From assembly GCF_022603395.1 (NCBI RefSeq), contig NZ_JAIBKA010000001.1, positions 434,001 through 498,000 of the forward strand: a DNA stretch of 64,000 nucleotides, in the 5' to 3' direction. Shown here one piece after another: positions 44,418-53,350 of the stretch. Position numbers and translations under genes: made by a program. Within the stretch, counting starts at the first letter, position 1; each line of letters opens with the position of its first letter. This DNA comes from Desulfoferrobacter suflitae. GTDB taxonomy: Bacteria > Desulfobacterota > Syntrophobacteria > Syntrophobacterales > Syntrophobacteraceae. The notes beneath the pieces were generated by a model that did no database searches, was not told the DNA's origin, and saw only the letters and a program-made list of their open reading frames with translations.

Positions 44418-44613
44418 CGCAAAGACGCTAAGGACGCGAAGATGAATTTTGTTTTGCCCGATCGACAGGGTGATCGGGCAATAACGAAGGCAGCTTCGCA
44501 ATAGGATTTGCTGATCCGAGATGGAGCCAAGCATTGAGGTTTCATTTTACCGGCCGCCTCCCGGCCGGAAAAAAACACTCAAACTTTGTGTCCTCAGCGG
44601 CTTAGTGGTGAAC
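44418..44613. repeat. Imperfect inverted repeat of an intergenic element
   Basis: About 27 bases near 44416-44443 and 44583-44612 are inverted copies at about 20 positions. The motif (ACCGCAAAGACGCTAAGGAC) is of a type widespread between genes in many bacteria. Separates the Sak4-like gene from the ParB-like gene. Confidence 0.5.
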
Positions 44614-44747
44614 GATTGGTTATGCTGCGAAGCGGATTTTGCGGCGGGGCAGCAGGTCCTCGAGGGATTCGTCGATGACCTCTTTGATTTTGTTCATCTC
44701 GGCCGCGATTCGAGTTCGCAGCCCGTCGTTTTGACGGAGCTCATCCG

Positions 44748-45236
44748 GTGAGCCGTCGCCTGGAGACGGTGCGCCGTTTGAACCCTGAGATTATCGAGGA
44801 CATTCGGGTGGGGCTCATTCCACCCGGGTCCGCACGGTCACTGGCGCGGTTGCCGGAGTGCAACCAGGTGGAGATGGCAGCGGCAATCCAGCGCGATGGG
44901 CTCAAGGTGGAGGAAATCCAACGCCTTATAGGCTTGTGGTGCAGGGCCGAAAGTCCGGAGGAAAAGCGGTTCATCGTTGAGTCATCCCGGAAGGTGTTGG
45001 AGCTTGCAGGAGCAGACTGCCCGGTCGAGCCTTCCCCTCTACCTTCCCATCTGCACGGCTTCCATAAAACCGTTGAGAGCCTTGAGCGCATAGCCCGCCT
45101 GCTCAAACACCGATCTATGAGAGGCCTGGGGGCAATGAGCTCCGAGAGCCAAACCTCCCTCACTCAATCGATCAAAGCCGCCGAAAGCCTGTGTCGGGAA
45201 GCGATCTCACTGGCCCACTCGGCGCTTAATCGATAA
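44748..45236 (+). CDS. ParB-like protein fragment
   Basis: 162 residues, GTG start with GGAG eight bases upstream. VRRLNPEIIEDIRVGLIPPGS, then ARSLARLPECNQVEMAAAIQ and EEIQRLIGLW, fit the central helix-turn-helix region of ParB-like proteins that are encoded near transposons and prophages. The nuclease-like N-terminal domain with GxxRxxA and ERR motifs is absent, so the gene is either truncated or a natural short form. C-terminal helix KAAESLCREAISLAHSAL. Confidence 0.6.
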   Translation: MSRRLETVRRLNPEIIEDIRVGLIPPGSARSLARLPECNQVEMAAAIQRDGLKVEEIQRLIGLWCRAESPEEKRFIVESSRKVLELAGADCPVEPSPLPSHLHGFHKTVESLERIARLLKHRSMRGLGAMSSESQTSLTQSIKAAESLCREAISLAHSALNR

Positions 45237-45251
45237 GGAGGTGTCAGTCCC

Positions 45252-45347
45252 ATGAGCAAGCTTGCCGATAATATCATCAAGGAAATTAAGGACACCGAGG
45301 TTTGGAATCCATGCCATAAGGCATCTTTCAGCGAGCATTTTGGATGA
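45252..45347 (+). pseudogene. 5' end of a truncated gene with strong ribosome site
   Basis: ATG after an excellent AAGGAGGT; 31 codons (MSKLADNIIKEIKDTEVWNP...) then a stop. The frame runs out because the integrase remnant joins in another frame at about 45295. Original gene not identifiable. Confidence 0.45.
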
Positions 45348-45612
45348 CAAGAACTACCCCCTGAGTACCATCCAGTCTCTTCTGAGGCACAAGAGTGCTA
45401 ATACGACATCAAAGTACATTCACAAATTGCGAGGCTTCAGAGCAGTTCTGGATGAGGCATTCAGGAGAGAGCCCCCGCCGCCGGTCGCAGCGCCGGAGGT
45501 TCGGGAGTTGCCGGAGCCGAAACCGGCGCCGGCGCAAAATGAAGAAAGCCACTCCCAGGTTGGTGCCTCAACCAAGGGGCGGCCATATCCGCGGCTCGTT
45601 CGATTTCGCTGA
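45295..45612 (+). pseudogene. Tyrosine integrase, C-terminal remnant
   Basis: FGIHAIRHLSASILDDKNYP contains the HxxR box; LLRHKSANTTSKYIH contains the second catalytic His, and the Tyr is in SKYIH. A Pro-rich tail follows. The N-terminal arm and core are lost. It ends 103 bases before the 3' end of tRNA-Glu, the usual neighbourhood of an integrase whose element used a tRNA as attachment site. Confidence 0.75.
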
Positions 45613-45715
45613 TCACGAAGCCCTTTGTTTGTGTGAATCTACCCGCGTTTTACACGTAAATTTACACGCAAGGGCGGAAGGCGAATAATCGCCGAACCTA
45701 AGTAATTGATTGTTT

Positions 45716-45793
45716 TGGCGTCCCCAACCGGATTTGAACCGGTGTTGCCGGCGTGAAAGGCCGGTGTCCTGGACCGGGCTAGACGATGGGGAC
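45716..45793 (-). tRNA. tRNA-Glu (anticodon TTC)
   Basis: Cloverleaf folds completely: acceptor GTCCCCA/TGGGGAC, anticodon stem CCGGC/GCCGG with loop CTTTCAC, T-arm CCGGTTCAAATCCGG, encoded CCA. On the minus strand, 55 bases downstream of tRNA-Lys. Confidence 0.97.
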
Positions 45794-45848
45794 GAACTTG
45801 CAAGCAGCCTTCTAATCGATAGACCCGCGCTTGTCAAGAGCTTTCGAT

Positions 45849-45924
45849 TGGTGGGCCGTCCGCGGCTCGAACGCGGGACTCTCTGCTTAAAAGGCAGATA
45901 CTCTACCGACTGAGTTAACGGCCC
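45849..45924 (-). tRNA. tRNA-Lys (anticodon TTT)
   Basis: Acceptor GGGCCGT/ACGGCCC, anticodon stem TCTGC/GCAGA with loop CTTTTAA, T-arm with GTTCGAGCC, encoded CCA. It precedes tRNA-Glu on the same strand, probably one transcript. Confidence 0.97.
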
Positions 45925-46008
45925 TTGCTCCAAGCGAAACGAATTAATTTTTTAACATCTGGGAATTGCCGATGTCAAGCCTAAATCAGTCTCACATGCG
46001 CACTGGCA

Positions 46009-46452
46009 TCAATAGGCCGAACGAAACCATCCGTTATTCTTATTCACCTGGATCTTGTCCACCAGCGAGCCATCCCTGGTGACGATCTCAGCTTCGTAGA
46101 ATTCATCCCTGTCGGCCATGTCGCCCAGCTTGAGATTAGGATTATTGGTCGCTTTGAGGTAGTCTTCCAAGAGTGTCTTGGCTTCGTCCTGAGTCACTTG
46201 TTTACCCTGCTGGGGCGCATAAGGGGCCATTTTGCCGTAACCCCGGTGGCGCATTCCTGCACCCCTGCCGCCCCACGGGCAGCATCCCTTCCATTGACCC
46301 TTTGCTTTGAGCGACATCCAGGGACAATACCAGTCGCCCTGGTCTTGTGACTCCTGAGACGGGGAGGTTTGTGGTTGTTGAGCATTGACATGGGGCAGCG
46401 CCAACATGATAGCAGCAATGAACAACGTTATGGATAGAAAAGTCTTTTTCAT
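46009..46452 (-). CDS. Secreted small protein with CP motifs
   Basis: 147 residues, ATG after AAGGAG. Signal peptide (MKKTFLSITLFIAAIMLALP, cleavage near residue 24), so the protein is exported. The mature N-terminus is Gln-rich and carries WYCPWMSLKAKGQWKGCCPWG. The C-terminal 60 residues (TLLEDYLKATNNPNLKLGDM, EIVTRDGSLVDKIQVNKN) look like a small PepSY-like strand-helix fold. The shared W-x-CP pattern with the next gene suggests related roles; metal binding is plausible, not shown. Confidence 0.7.
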   Translation of the reverse strand: MKKTFLSITLFIAAIMLALPHVNAQQPQTSPSQESQDQGDWYCPWMSLKAKGQWKGCCPWGGRGAGMRHRGYGKMAPYAPQQGKQVTQDEAKTLLEDYLKATNNPNLKLGDMADRDEFYEAEIVTRDGSLVDKIQVNKNNGWFRSAY

Positions 46453-46522
46453 GGCTTACAGCTCCTTCTTAATTTATGAGAATACAGAAATCAGGGTAAA
46501 GACCATGGTTATCTATTATGGG

Positions 46523-46834
46523 TTACCTGTTGGCCCAGCCGGACCGGTCTTGTCTGTAGCCCTTCGGGCTATTCCAATTGAAGCCTCGCCAGTTGGCTTT
46601 GTGCATCGGTCCGTAGTGTTGCCTTTCAGTGGTCCAGGCTCCGGCCCTGGGACAGTACCATGACCCCTGGCTGTTTTGCATTACGCCGCTCACCTTGGCC
46701 GAACGGTAGGGGCAGTTCCAGCCGCCACCCTGCCCCTGCCCAGAACCTCGGCCTCCCTGGCGGGCATAACTCAAACCCGCACCTGAGACGACAAGGACAA
46801 ACAGCATCAGCACCATAACAGTCGTTTTCTTCAT
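46523..46834 (-). CDS. Secreted Gly-rich protein with CP motifs
   Basis: 103 residues from the ATG six bases after AAGGAG; an ATG two codons earlier abuts the site. A signal peptide is clear (MKKTTVMVLMLFVLVVSGAG, then SYA). The mature part begins Gly/Gln-rich (RQGGRGSGQGQGGG), then WNCPYRSAKVSGVMQNSQGSWYCPRAG, two CP pairs about 20 residues apart, and a Trp/His-rich tail. Same strand and 70 bases upstream of the preceding entry, so probably co-transcribed. Confidence 0.68.
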   Translation of the reverse strand: MKKTTVMVLMLFVLVVSGAGLSYARQGGRGSGQGQGGGWNCPYRSAKVSGVMQNSQGSWYCPRAGAWTTERQHYGPMHKANWRGFNWNSPKGYRQDRSGWANR

Positions 46835-46951
46835 GCTCATCTCCTTCTTTTACTCTACTCGCAGGAGCTCGTCCGAGGCTGGAGGACTCCTCCCGCTCTA
46901 GAGCGGTAGAGGTTCAGTGAGGGGGCGAGATCACTCTCATTTGCACCCTCA

Positions 46952-46985
46952 CCCCGCCCCTCTCCGTCAACGGAGAGGGGCGGGG
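46952..46985. terminator. Very stable hairpin
   Basis: 15-bp perfect GC-rich stem with a TCAA tetraloop. It could terminate transcription in either direction, but no T-run follows. May also be a REP-like element. Confidence 0.45.
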
Positions 46986-47495
46986 TCTCGGCCAAGCTCT
47001 CAGCCTGATATTGTGCAGCCTTTACGCAAATACCAACCGTCTTCTCTTTGGCTTTTTTGCCCGCCTGTCACCTCCCTTCCGCAATACTGCGTGATCAATT
47101 TGCCGGCGTGATTTTCAACGCCTGCTCTCTGCCTTTACACATTGTGTGCCAAGGGTCCTCTTATCATTTGTAAGATATGGTAATTACATAGCTAATCTAT
47201 TCACGTACAGCCCGCGAAAAAATGACAGGCGGGACCTGCTTCCGGATAAAACTTACCCATCCCTTTCCGACCCCTGCCAGGGGATGTATAGGATTTATCC
47301 AGTGGAGCTGCGGGTCAATCGCAGGGAGATGCGGTTTCCACTGCGCTGCTGAGGATCACCGAACCGCAAGAACACCACCCCAACGAACATGATTGGTCTG
47401 TTCAATTATGCCAGGGCTGGTTCAATGCCCCGTGAATACTTATCTTGATTAATAAAGATTTTATGCTGAATGTTTCAGGATCGGGGGAAACAAGG
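46986..47495. other. No gene recognised
   Basis: 510 bases between the hairpin and the L,D-transpeptidase. Short frames exist but lack ribosome sites. The promoter of the downstream gene must be here. Confidence 0.4.
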
Positions 47496-48398
47496 ATGAC
47501 ATCTCGCTGGGTGCTTTTGCCTTTGCTTCTAGTGGCAGTAGGTTTATCAAGCTGCGGTTCCACGCGAGGGAACACCGTGCAGCGGGTGATCCATGCCGGG
47601 TCTCCCACGGCAAAGGAACTGAGCGTTTATCGAGACGATCCTTACGCTGCAGATTCCCGGGAAACAGCCGAACAGATAGCGGACAGCAGCGAGCGAGACA
47701 TCGAAGAGCACCCCCGATACGGATGGACTCACAGGTCAGTGGACCAAGTGGAATTGTCTCAGCTGACAAACCACGACCCCCACTTGAGCTACAGCATTTC
47801 CAAACAAATCCTTGCTCGGCTCAATGTCAGGGCACCCTATTACATCGACCAGGACATCAAGAGAGGCCGTCCATTGAAGGTGCCCAATGATTTCACGTTG
47901 TACAAGGACTGGAGCCCCTTGCCGAGAGAAATCCCCGAAGTCCACAACATAGCCAAGTTTATTTTGATCGTTAAAGATATCCCCTTCATAGGGTGGTACG
48001 AATACGGCAGGCTGGCAGGCGATTCGTTCATATGCATTGGTAAAAACCAGGGGTGGACAAGAGCGGGCATCTACAGAGTACGAGACAAGGACATCGATCA
48101 CGTTTCGAGAAGCTACACCAACGCTTTCGGAGTTCCCGCGCCAATGCCCTGGGCCTTGAGAATTTATGGACACGTGTGGATTCACGCCGGAGACATCACC
48201 GGGGGATACTGCTCTCACGGCTGCATCAATCTCCCCTTGATGCCCGCTCAGGCGCTCTATGCATGGGCCGATTTCGACACCGTAGTGATTATCACCGAGT
48301 CCCTGGGAGCATTGCAGACGGTATTCCACAATAATCGATCCAACTGCCTGCTCTATTCCGAGGCATGCGGTCTGAGACGAGGAACGGGGAATATTTAG
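47496..48398 (+). CDS. L,D-transpeptidase (YkuD) lipoprotein
   Basis: 300 residues from the ATG preceded by GGGGGAAACAAGG. Lipoprotein signal peptide with lipobox LSSCG at about residues 16-20, so it is anchored in a membrane facing the periplasm. The catalytic YkuD domain is in the C-terminal half: HVWIHAGDITGGYCSHGCINLP contains the His and the active-site Cys in SHGCI. Such enzymes make 3-3 cross-links or attach lipoproteins in peptidoglycan. The middle holds a strand-rich segment. Complete. Confidence 0.88.
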   Translation: MTSRWVLLPLLLVAVGLSSCGSTRGNTVQRVIHAGSPTAKELSVYRDDPYAADSRETAEQIADSSERDIEEHPRYGWTHRSVDQVELSQLTNHDPHLSYSISKQILARLNVRAPYYIDQDIKRGRPLKVPNDFTLYKDWSPLPREIPEVHNIAKFILIVKDIPFIGWYEYGRLAGDSFICIGKNQGWTRAGIYRVRDKDIDHVSRSYTNAFGVPAPMPWALRIYGHVWIHAGDITGGYCSHGCINLPLMPAQALYAWADFDTVVIITESLGALQTVFHNNRSNCLLYSEACGLRRGTGNI

Positions 48399-49141
48399 CA
48401 CATCACAAATTACTCTCACAAGCCGCTCCATGCGTGGCCGACTTTGTTGAGTCGGTTCTCTTTTCCCTTGACCAGAACAGGCAACCATGGCAGTTGCTAA
48501 ACTCTGTCCGTGGCTGCGTGTGCACGCTGTTTTGCAGGTGCACAACAATTTGTGCAAAGGGATGTCGATCGCTCTTCTGTTCCACCGCCTCGCTCACCGA
48601 CCCGGTGGCTTTTCTAGATCGGCTGTATTACCGTGGAGCAAAGAATAAGCGGCTTGGACCGCTGCGTGCGGTGACTCGAATCTGCCGCCTGCTGGATCAC
48701 CGTTTTGGGCTGGATGTGAGCCACTGGCTGCGGCCTGCTTTCACGGCAGGACGAGCGTGGGACGAGCTGCCGAAAGAACTGCACAAGCCGCTGACGGTCG
48801 CGTTGGACGCGGTGCGCCATACGCTGGACGCGTTCCCTCGCATGCGCGCAGCTCTGGACCTTCCTGGTGTCATCCTGCTGCATCGACCCGACCTGTACTG
48901 CGCGAGTGCCCTGCTTACTGCCTGGCTGGGATTTCTCGATGAGCTCTTCCCCAGCATACAGTCTTTCATGACCTTTCCGGCGGAGTCCCGCCGACTGATG
49001 CCGCAAGGGATATGTCAAAACGAGCTTCCGCTGCCGGCGCCCCAGACAACAGCGACCGATCGCCCGGCGCCAATACCACCCCTGCCCCTGCGGCTTTTCA
49101 AGTTGCTCCATCACACGTCCCCCTGTTTCTGCCATGCATAG
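48365..49141 (+). CDS. Hypothetical protein, start uncertain
   Basis: The frame extends to 258 residues but its first 70-90 residues are Cys-rich and atypical, and overlap the preceding gene, so the real start is probably later. From PVAFLDRLYYRGAKNKRLGP onward it is helical and regular: RICRLLDHRFGLDVSHWL, ALDLPGVILLHRPDLYCASA, WLGFLDELFPSIQSFM. The LLHRPDLY region resembles part of a P-loop ATPase without the Walker A box. A Pro-rich tail ends it. Family not recognised. Confidence 0.4.
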   Translation: MRSETRNGEYLAHHKLLSQAAPCVADFVESVLFSLDQNRQPWQLLNSVRGCVCTLFCRCTTICAKGCRSLFCSTASLTDPVAFLDRLYYRGAKNKRLGPLRAVTRICRLLDHRFGLDVSHWLRPAFTAGRAWDELPKELHKPLTVALDAVRHTLDAFPRMRAALDLPGVILLHRPDLYCASALLTAWLGFLDELFPSIQSFMTFPAESRRLMPQGICQNELPLPAPQTTATDRPAPIPPLPLRLFKLLHHTSPCFCHA

Positions 49142-49458
49142 AGCTCCTCCGAAGTTCCGTCGCGACTTGGCGAGCATCAATGTTAGTACTCAAAATGCAC
49201 ATCGGCAATTTCGCACGTTCTTTGCGTCATGCCGAGCCCTCCTGCTGATGGCTGCCAAAAAATTTGGGATGTGCGCATTTTCATAGCATAGTTCCAGCAG
49301 GGTGCCACAGGGGAAACCACGACCCGCCCGTGTACCTTGTGTTTGACAGACTCCCTCTGCAAAAGGCATTATCTGCTGCAGAACAGGTCACCATGAGAAG
49401 ATCTGCAGATGCATTGCACGATGGAAGATAATTCAGCCGCAATCGAGGAGAGATCGCT
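49142..49458. other. No gene recognised
   Basis: 317 bases upstream of the flavin reductase. Nothing beyond short frames; the flavin reductase start is preceded by GAGGAGA. Confidence 0.4.
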
Positions 49459-50013
49459 ATGAAGATTCTGGGCTTTGAAGGAAGTCCGAGGGAAAACGGA
49501 AACACTGAAAAGCTGGTCAAGACCATTCTTGAGGGTGCCGGTGAGAAGGGCGCCGAAACAGCCTATTACAAAATCGCCAGGATGAGGATTGCTCCCTGCC
49601 TTGGATGCATGGATTGCAGAACCAGCGGCATCTGCATTCATGAAGACGACATGACGCCACTGTACGACGAGATACGGTCCTGTGATGCCATGATCATCGG
49701 CTCCCCCATATACATGTGGCAGGTGAACGCGCAAACAAAGACTTTCATAGACCGCCTCGTGTTGTTCGTGAAACCGGACTTTTCAACCCGTCTAAACGGC
49801 AGGAAGAGGATGGTTTTGGCCTTCACCCAGGGAAACCCGGATGCCGGTGCCTTCAAAACCTACTTTGATTATCTGGAAAAGCTTTTTACCTTTCTGCACT
49901 ACGCTGTTAAGGGAACCATCGTGGCTGCCGGAACACGACACCTGGACGATCTCCTGCAACAAACCGAAGTATTGGAAAAGGCAAAGAAAATCGGCATGGA
50001 TCTGGTGCCCTGA
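49459..50013 (+). CDS. NAD(P)H-dependent FMN reductase (flavodoxin-like)
   Basis: 184 residues, ATG after GAGGAGA. FMN-binding loop GFEGSPRENGNTEKLVKT at the N-terminus. MRIAPCLGCMDCRTSGICIHED (about 43-64) has the C-x2-C-x2-C-x5-C spacing seen in iron-sulfur flavoproteins of anaerobes. SPIYMWQVNAQTKTFIDRLV is the second FMN loop. Cytoplasmic electron-transfer protein, probably involved in oxidative-stress or redox functions. Isolated gene. Confidence 0.88.
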   Translation: MKILGFEGSPRENGNTEKLVKTILEGAGEKGAETAYYKIARMRIAPCLGCMDCRTSGICIHEDDMTPLYDEIRSCDAMIIGSPIYMWQVNAQTKTFIDRLVLFVKPDFSTRLNGRKRMVLAFTQGNPDAGAFKTYFDYLEKLFTFLHYAVKGTIVAAGTRHLDDLLQQTEVLEKAKKIGMDLVP

Positions 50014-50155
50014 GAGATTGAGACCGGTGCCTGACCAAGTTGCACCCGGCAGCCTTCGCCGCATGGAAACGGACCTGCAGTCAATGACGAGTTTGCACGC
50101 CGAGGATAACGCAGAACAGATCGAAATAATGGATTAAACGGGGAGGCAACTGCTG

Positions 50156-51316
50156 ATGGGAGCAATCGGCGGTGCGGGGCGGTGCGATCGGCCCGCGAGA
50201 CTGACGACCCTGGACGGATTGCGAGGATGGATCATGGTCTTGATGGCACTCGACCATGCCGCCTATTTCATCAGTAATCGTCATCCTTCCGAATTCTGGG
50301 GCCTGCCCCTGCCCCACTATGACCACAGCATTGGTTTTTTCACTCGCTGGGTGACGCACGTTTGCGCTCCCGGGTTCTTTTTTCTCATGGGCCTGGGCAT
50401 GGTCCTGTTTCATTTGGTGAGGCGCCGCATCAATTGGTCGGAGAGCAAGATACTGGGGCATTTTGTTGCACGGGGCTTGCTTCTCGTGGCGTTGCAACTG
50501 GCGGTGGAAAATCCGGCATGGATGCTGGTCGGCGCTTCCACCTCCGGCAGTTCCGCGGGCTCCGGCTCGACACTGTTAATATACGCGGGAGTTCTGTATG
50601 GTCTGGGTACAGTGATGATACTCTGCGCAGCTCTTCTGCGCTTGAAGACGATTTACCTGATAGGCGTGAGCCTGTTGGCGATCATGACGACCCAAGTCCT
50701 GACATTGATTTTTGTGCAACCACAAAATGTCGATTCGCTGATCTTGACACTGTTAGTGCTGCCCGGCCGATCCAGCGGGGTGCTGGTCTACTATCCTCCA
50801 ATCGCGTGGCTGGGATTGTCAGTTCTGGGAATGGTTTTTGCCCGCGAGCTGCTGCGAAATCAGGATCGGGCCTATAAAGGGGTCCTTGTGGCTTCGTGTG
50901 TGTGCCTGGTCCTCTTTGCCGCAGTTCGAACCTGGGGAGGCTTCGGCAATATTCATCCACCTGCTTCCAACAGCTGGATATCCTATTTGAACGTCACCAA
51001 GTATCCGCCAAGCATTGCATTCCTGCTGCTGACCATGGGGATTAATTTTTTCTGCCTTTTTGCTTTTTCCCGGGGGACGAGACTCTTGGAAAGGTGGGGA
51101 CCATTTTTGCTGACATTTGGTCAGAGCGCCCTCTTCTTTTACCTGGTGCACCTGTATCTCTACGCTCTCTTTGGCGTTATTCTGGGTCCTGACAGCTCCA
51201 CGCTCACCGTATATGGGGGTTGGCTGCTGGGGCTCGTGCTGCTTTACCCTGCATGTCAAAGATATGCGGTTTTCAGGGCACACACCCCCTCAGGTTCAAT
51301 CTGGCGGTTCTTCTAG
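50156..51316 (+). CDS. DUF1624 membrane protein
   Basis: 386 residues, ATG after GGGGAGG. It opens RLTTLDGLRGWIMVLMALDHAAYF, the signature of DUF1624/heparan-alpha-glucosaminide acetyltransferase-like proteins. About ten hydrophobic segments follow, so it is an inner-membrane protein. Possible function is acyl transfer to a glycan; substrate unknown. It is followed, in the opposite direction, by a metallophosphoesterase. Confidence 0.82.
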   Translation: MGAIGGAGRCDRPARLTTLDGLRGWIMVLMALDHAAYFISNRHPSEFWGLPLPHYDHSIGFFTRWVTHVCAPGFFFLMGLGMVLFHLVRRRINWSESKILGHFVARGLLLVALQLAVENPAWMLVGASTSGSSAGSGSTLLIYAGVLYGLGTVMILCAALLRLKTIYLIGVSLLAIMTTQVLTLIFVQPQNVDSLILTLLVLPGRSSGVLVYYPPIAWLGLSVLGMVFARELLRNQDRAYKGVLVASCVCLVLFAAVRTWGGFGNIHPPASNSWISYLNVTKYPPSIAFLLLTMGINFFCLFAFSRGTRLLERWGPFLLTFGQSALFFYLVHLYLYALFGVILGPDSSTLTVYGGWLLGLVLLYPACQRYAVFRAHTPSGSIWRFF

Positions 51317-51510
51317 AGACCGTCTCGAAATGTCGTAGGAAAATGCAGGAATCCAGTTATGGCAGACCGGGGGTCTCTACCCCGCTACCCTGCTCTTGCC
51401 TGCGTCAGCCGTTTGATGGCATCCATGCAGACTTGCAAGCCGTGCATGAAAATGTCGTCACATGTCCCCTGCAAACAGGCAAAAGCGCGCAGCCGCTTCC
51501 AGCCCGGAGC

Positions 51511-51990
51511 TCATCCTTCCAGATTGATCAGTTGTACATCCAGTTTGGTTCCCGTTATGTGCACTACGGCAAGGCTGACCGGCAACGTGAAGCGACGCGG
51601 ACCGGCACTTCCCGGGTTGAGAAACAGAACCCCGTTTTGTTCCACAGCCGAAGGTGTGTGCGAGTGCCCGCTCACGACGATTCTGCAACCGGCGGCATTC
51701 GGGTTGAGATCGATTTCAGAAAGGTCATGAATCACATATAGCAGAATGCCGCCAATTGCGACGACTTCATACCGTGGGAGGGTCTTGGCCCATGTATCCC
51801 AATCGGTGTTGCCGCGCACGGCAACAACAGGAGCAATTTTTCCCAGTGTTTCGAGAATTTCCGGCTTGCCGATATCACCGGCATGAATGATGAGTTCTAC
51901 GTCTTTGAAAGCTTTTTTCACAGCGGGTCTCAGCAGACCATGCGTATCAGAAATAACGCCGATTTTATGTGAATCTTGGCGAGACGGCAT
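51511..51990 (-). CDS. YfcE/MJ0936-family metallophosphoesterase
   Basis: 159 residues from the ATG (MPSRQDSHKIG); a longer start upstream is not needed. Metal-binding signatures in order: GVISDTHGLL, IIHAGDIG, VRGNTDW, VVSGHSHTP and NPGSAGPRR. This is a complete YfcE-type phosphodiesterase. It acts in the cytoplasm on small phosphodiesters; the natural substrate is unclear. Confidence 0.92.
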   Translation of the reverse strand: MPSRQDSHKIGVISDTHGLLRPAVKKAFKDVELIIHAGDIGKPEILETLGKIAPVVAVRGNTDWDTWAKTLPRYEVVAIGGILLYVIHDLSEIDLNPNAAGCRIVVSGHSHTPSAVEQNGVLFLNPGSAGPRRFTLPVSLAVVHITGTKLDVQLINLEG

Positions 51991-52174
51991 ATCCAACGTA
52001 CCTTTCCGCACCGTATCCAGCAACAGCACCTGCAATTTCAACTCGATCATGCATGAGCTCAGGAACAAAACTATATCCATTTTTAAACACTCTGGAGAGA
52101 GAATTCAACGGGTGCCACGCCTGCTTTGACAGTTCGCACGAAGGCCTGTCCCCGGCCGATATTGCCGAATCCAT

Positions 52175-53350
52175 TTAAGGCGCTGTTTTATCCAGGATGG
52201 CTGCAAGGGCATAAGAGGTGGGGCCGACGATCAAGAGGAGCAGAAAAAATTCGGTCATGGGGTTTAACGCTTCACCCAGCAACCGGTCGGCGTATCCCAG
52301 CAAGGGCTGGTGCAGGAGATAAATGCTGTAGGATGCGGCGGCCACATTGGCCACCACTGGCAGGCTGCCCGCTTTTCCACTGCAAGGCGCAAACAGTATC
52401 AGTACCATGCAGACAAGGCACCAGGAAAGTAGATGAATATGCCGGACGGGCAGCCCCTTGAGCTCTAGAACCGTGCTCCCCGACAGGGCGAAAAGCAATG
52501 CTGCAGCAAGAAAAGCCGGGTAAGGCGGGGCGAGCCCGGAATGCCGGCATTTGTCGTTTTCCATCACCGTATTTCTGCGCCAGGCCGCAGCCAGCCACAT
52601 TCCGAGGGTGAATTCGGGCAGCCGCGCGGGCAGGTTGTAATAGCTCATATAATTGATTACGGCCCATGGAGTTTCGGGGCGGGAGACGTGATCCAGCAGC
52701 AACCAACCGCTCCAGCACACCAGGCAGGTGAGGAGACAGGCCCTGGCCGGACCGATTTTGGCGAAAGCGGCCATTATCAGCGGAAAAATCAAATAGAACT
52801 GGGCCAGCAGTCCAAGCCACCAGTACGCGGGTACGATGGCAAAGAAGGTCGAGGGAAAAATCGAGTGGAGAAAAGTCAGGTGCGCCACATAGGTAATCGC
52901 TCCCCCTGACAGGTTCTCTCTGCCGGAAAACAGCATGGCAAGCGTCCAGAGAGATAGTGCGATGTAGTATTTGGGACAGATGCGCAGAAATCGTCGACGC
53001 AGGAACTGCCTGTAAGCCGGGGGCGGCTTCTGTTGCGGCCCCAGGTGGGGCAGCGCCAGAACAAAACCGGTGATAAAGTTGAAAACCACCACCCCCAGAA
53101 GGCCGTAGCGTGCAGCCGTTCCCAGCAGTTTACCGGCCGGTCCGCTGTGTATCACCTGGGGTGTCACCGACCAGAGATGAAACGTGAAGATTCCCGCCAA
53201 GGCGATTGCGCGCAGCAGTTCGACCTGAGGAATCAAAGAACGGGACGGCTCATGCAATGGTTGTTGTCCTGTACGGCGGATGCAATACACTACCGGAATT
53301 CCCTGCCAATGACTCCGCTCCGCCCGGCGCTGTCGTGCCGGTGCAGTCAT
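52175..53350 (-). CDS. Acyltransferase 3 family membrane protein
   Basis: 391 residues from an ATG (a TTG lies one codon earlier); no clear ribosome site, so the true start may be internal, near the segment LIPQVELLRAIALAG. The family hallmarks are QVELLRAIALAGIFTFHLW, with the catalytic His, then VVFNFITGFVLAL and RRRFLRICPKYYIALSL. About ten membrane helices. Such proteins acetylate or acylate cell-surface glycans such as O-antigen. Confidence 0.86.
   Translation of the reverse strand: MTAPARQRRAERSHWQGIPVVYCIRRTGQQPLHEPSRSLIPQVELLRAIALAGIFTFHLWSVTPQVIHSGPAGKLLGTAARYGLLGVVVFNFITGFVLALPHLGPQQKPPPAYRQFLRRRFLRICPKYYIALSLWTLAMLFSGRENLSGGAITYVAHLTFLHSIFPSTFFAIVPAYWWLGLLAQFYLIFPLIMAAFAKIGPARACLLTCLVCWSGWLLLDHVSRPETPWAVINYMSYYNLPARLPEFTLGMWLAAAWRRNTVMENDKCRHSGLAPPYPAFLAAALLFALSGSTVLELKGLPVRHIHLLSWCLVCMVLILFAPCSGKAGSLPVVANVAAASYSIYLLHQPLLGYADRLLGEALNPMTEFFLLLLIVGPTSYALAAILDKTAP

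Noticed and set aside
45600-45800. A duplicated attachment site for the integrase remnant
   Set aside because: No second copy of the tRNA-Glu 3' end could be found by eye in the window.
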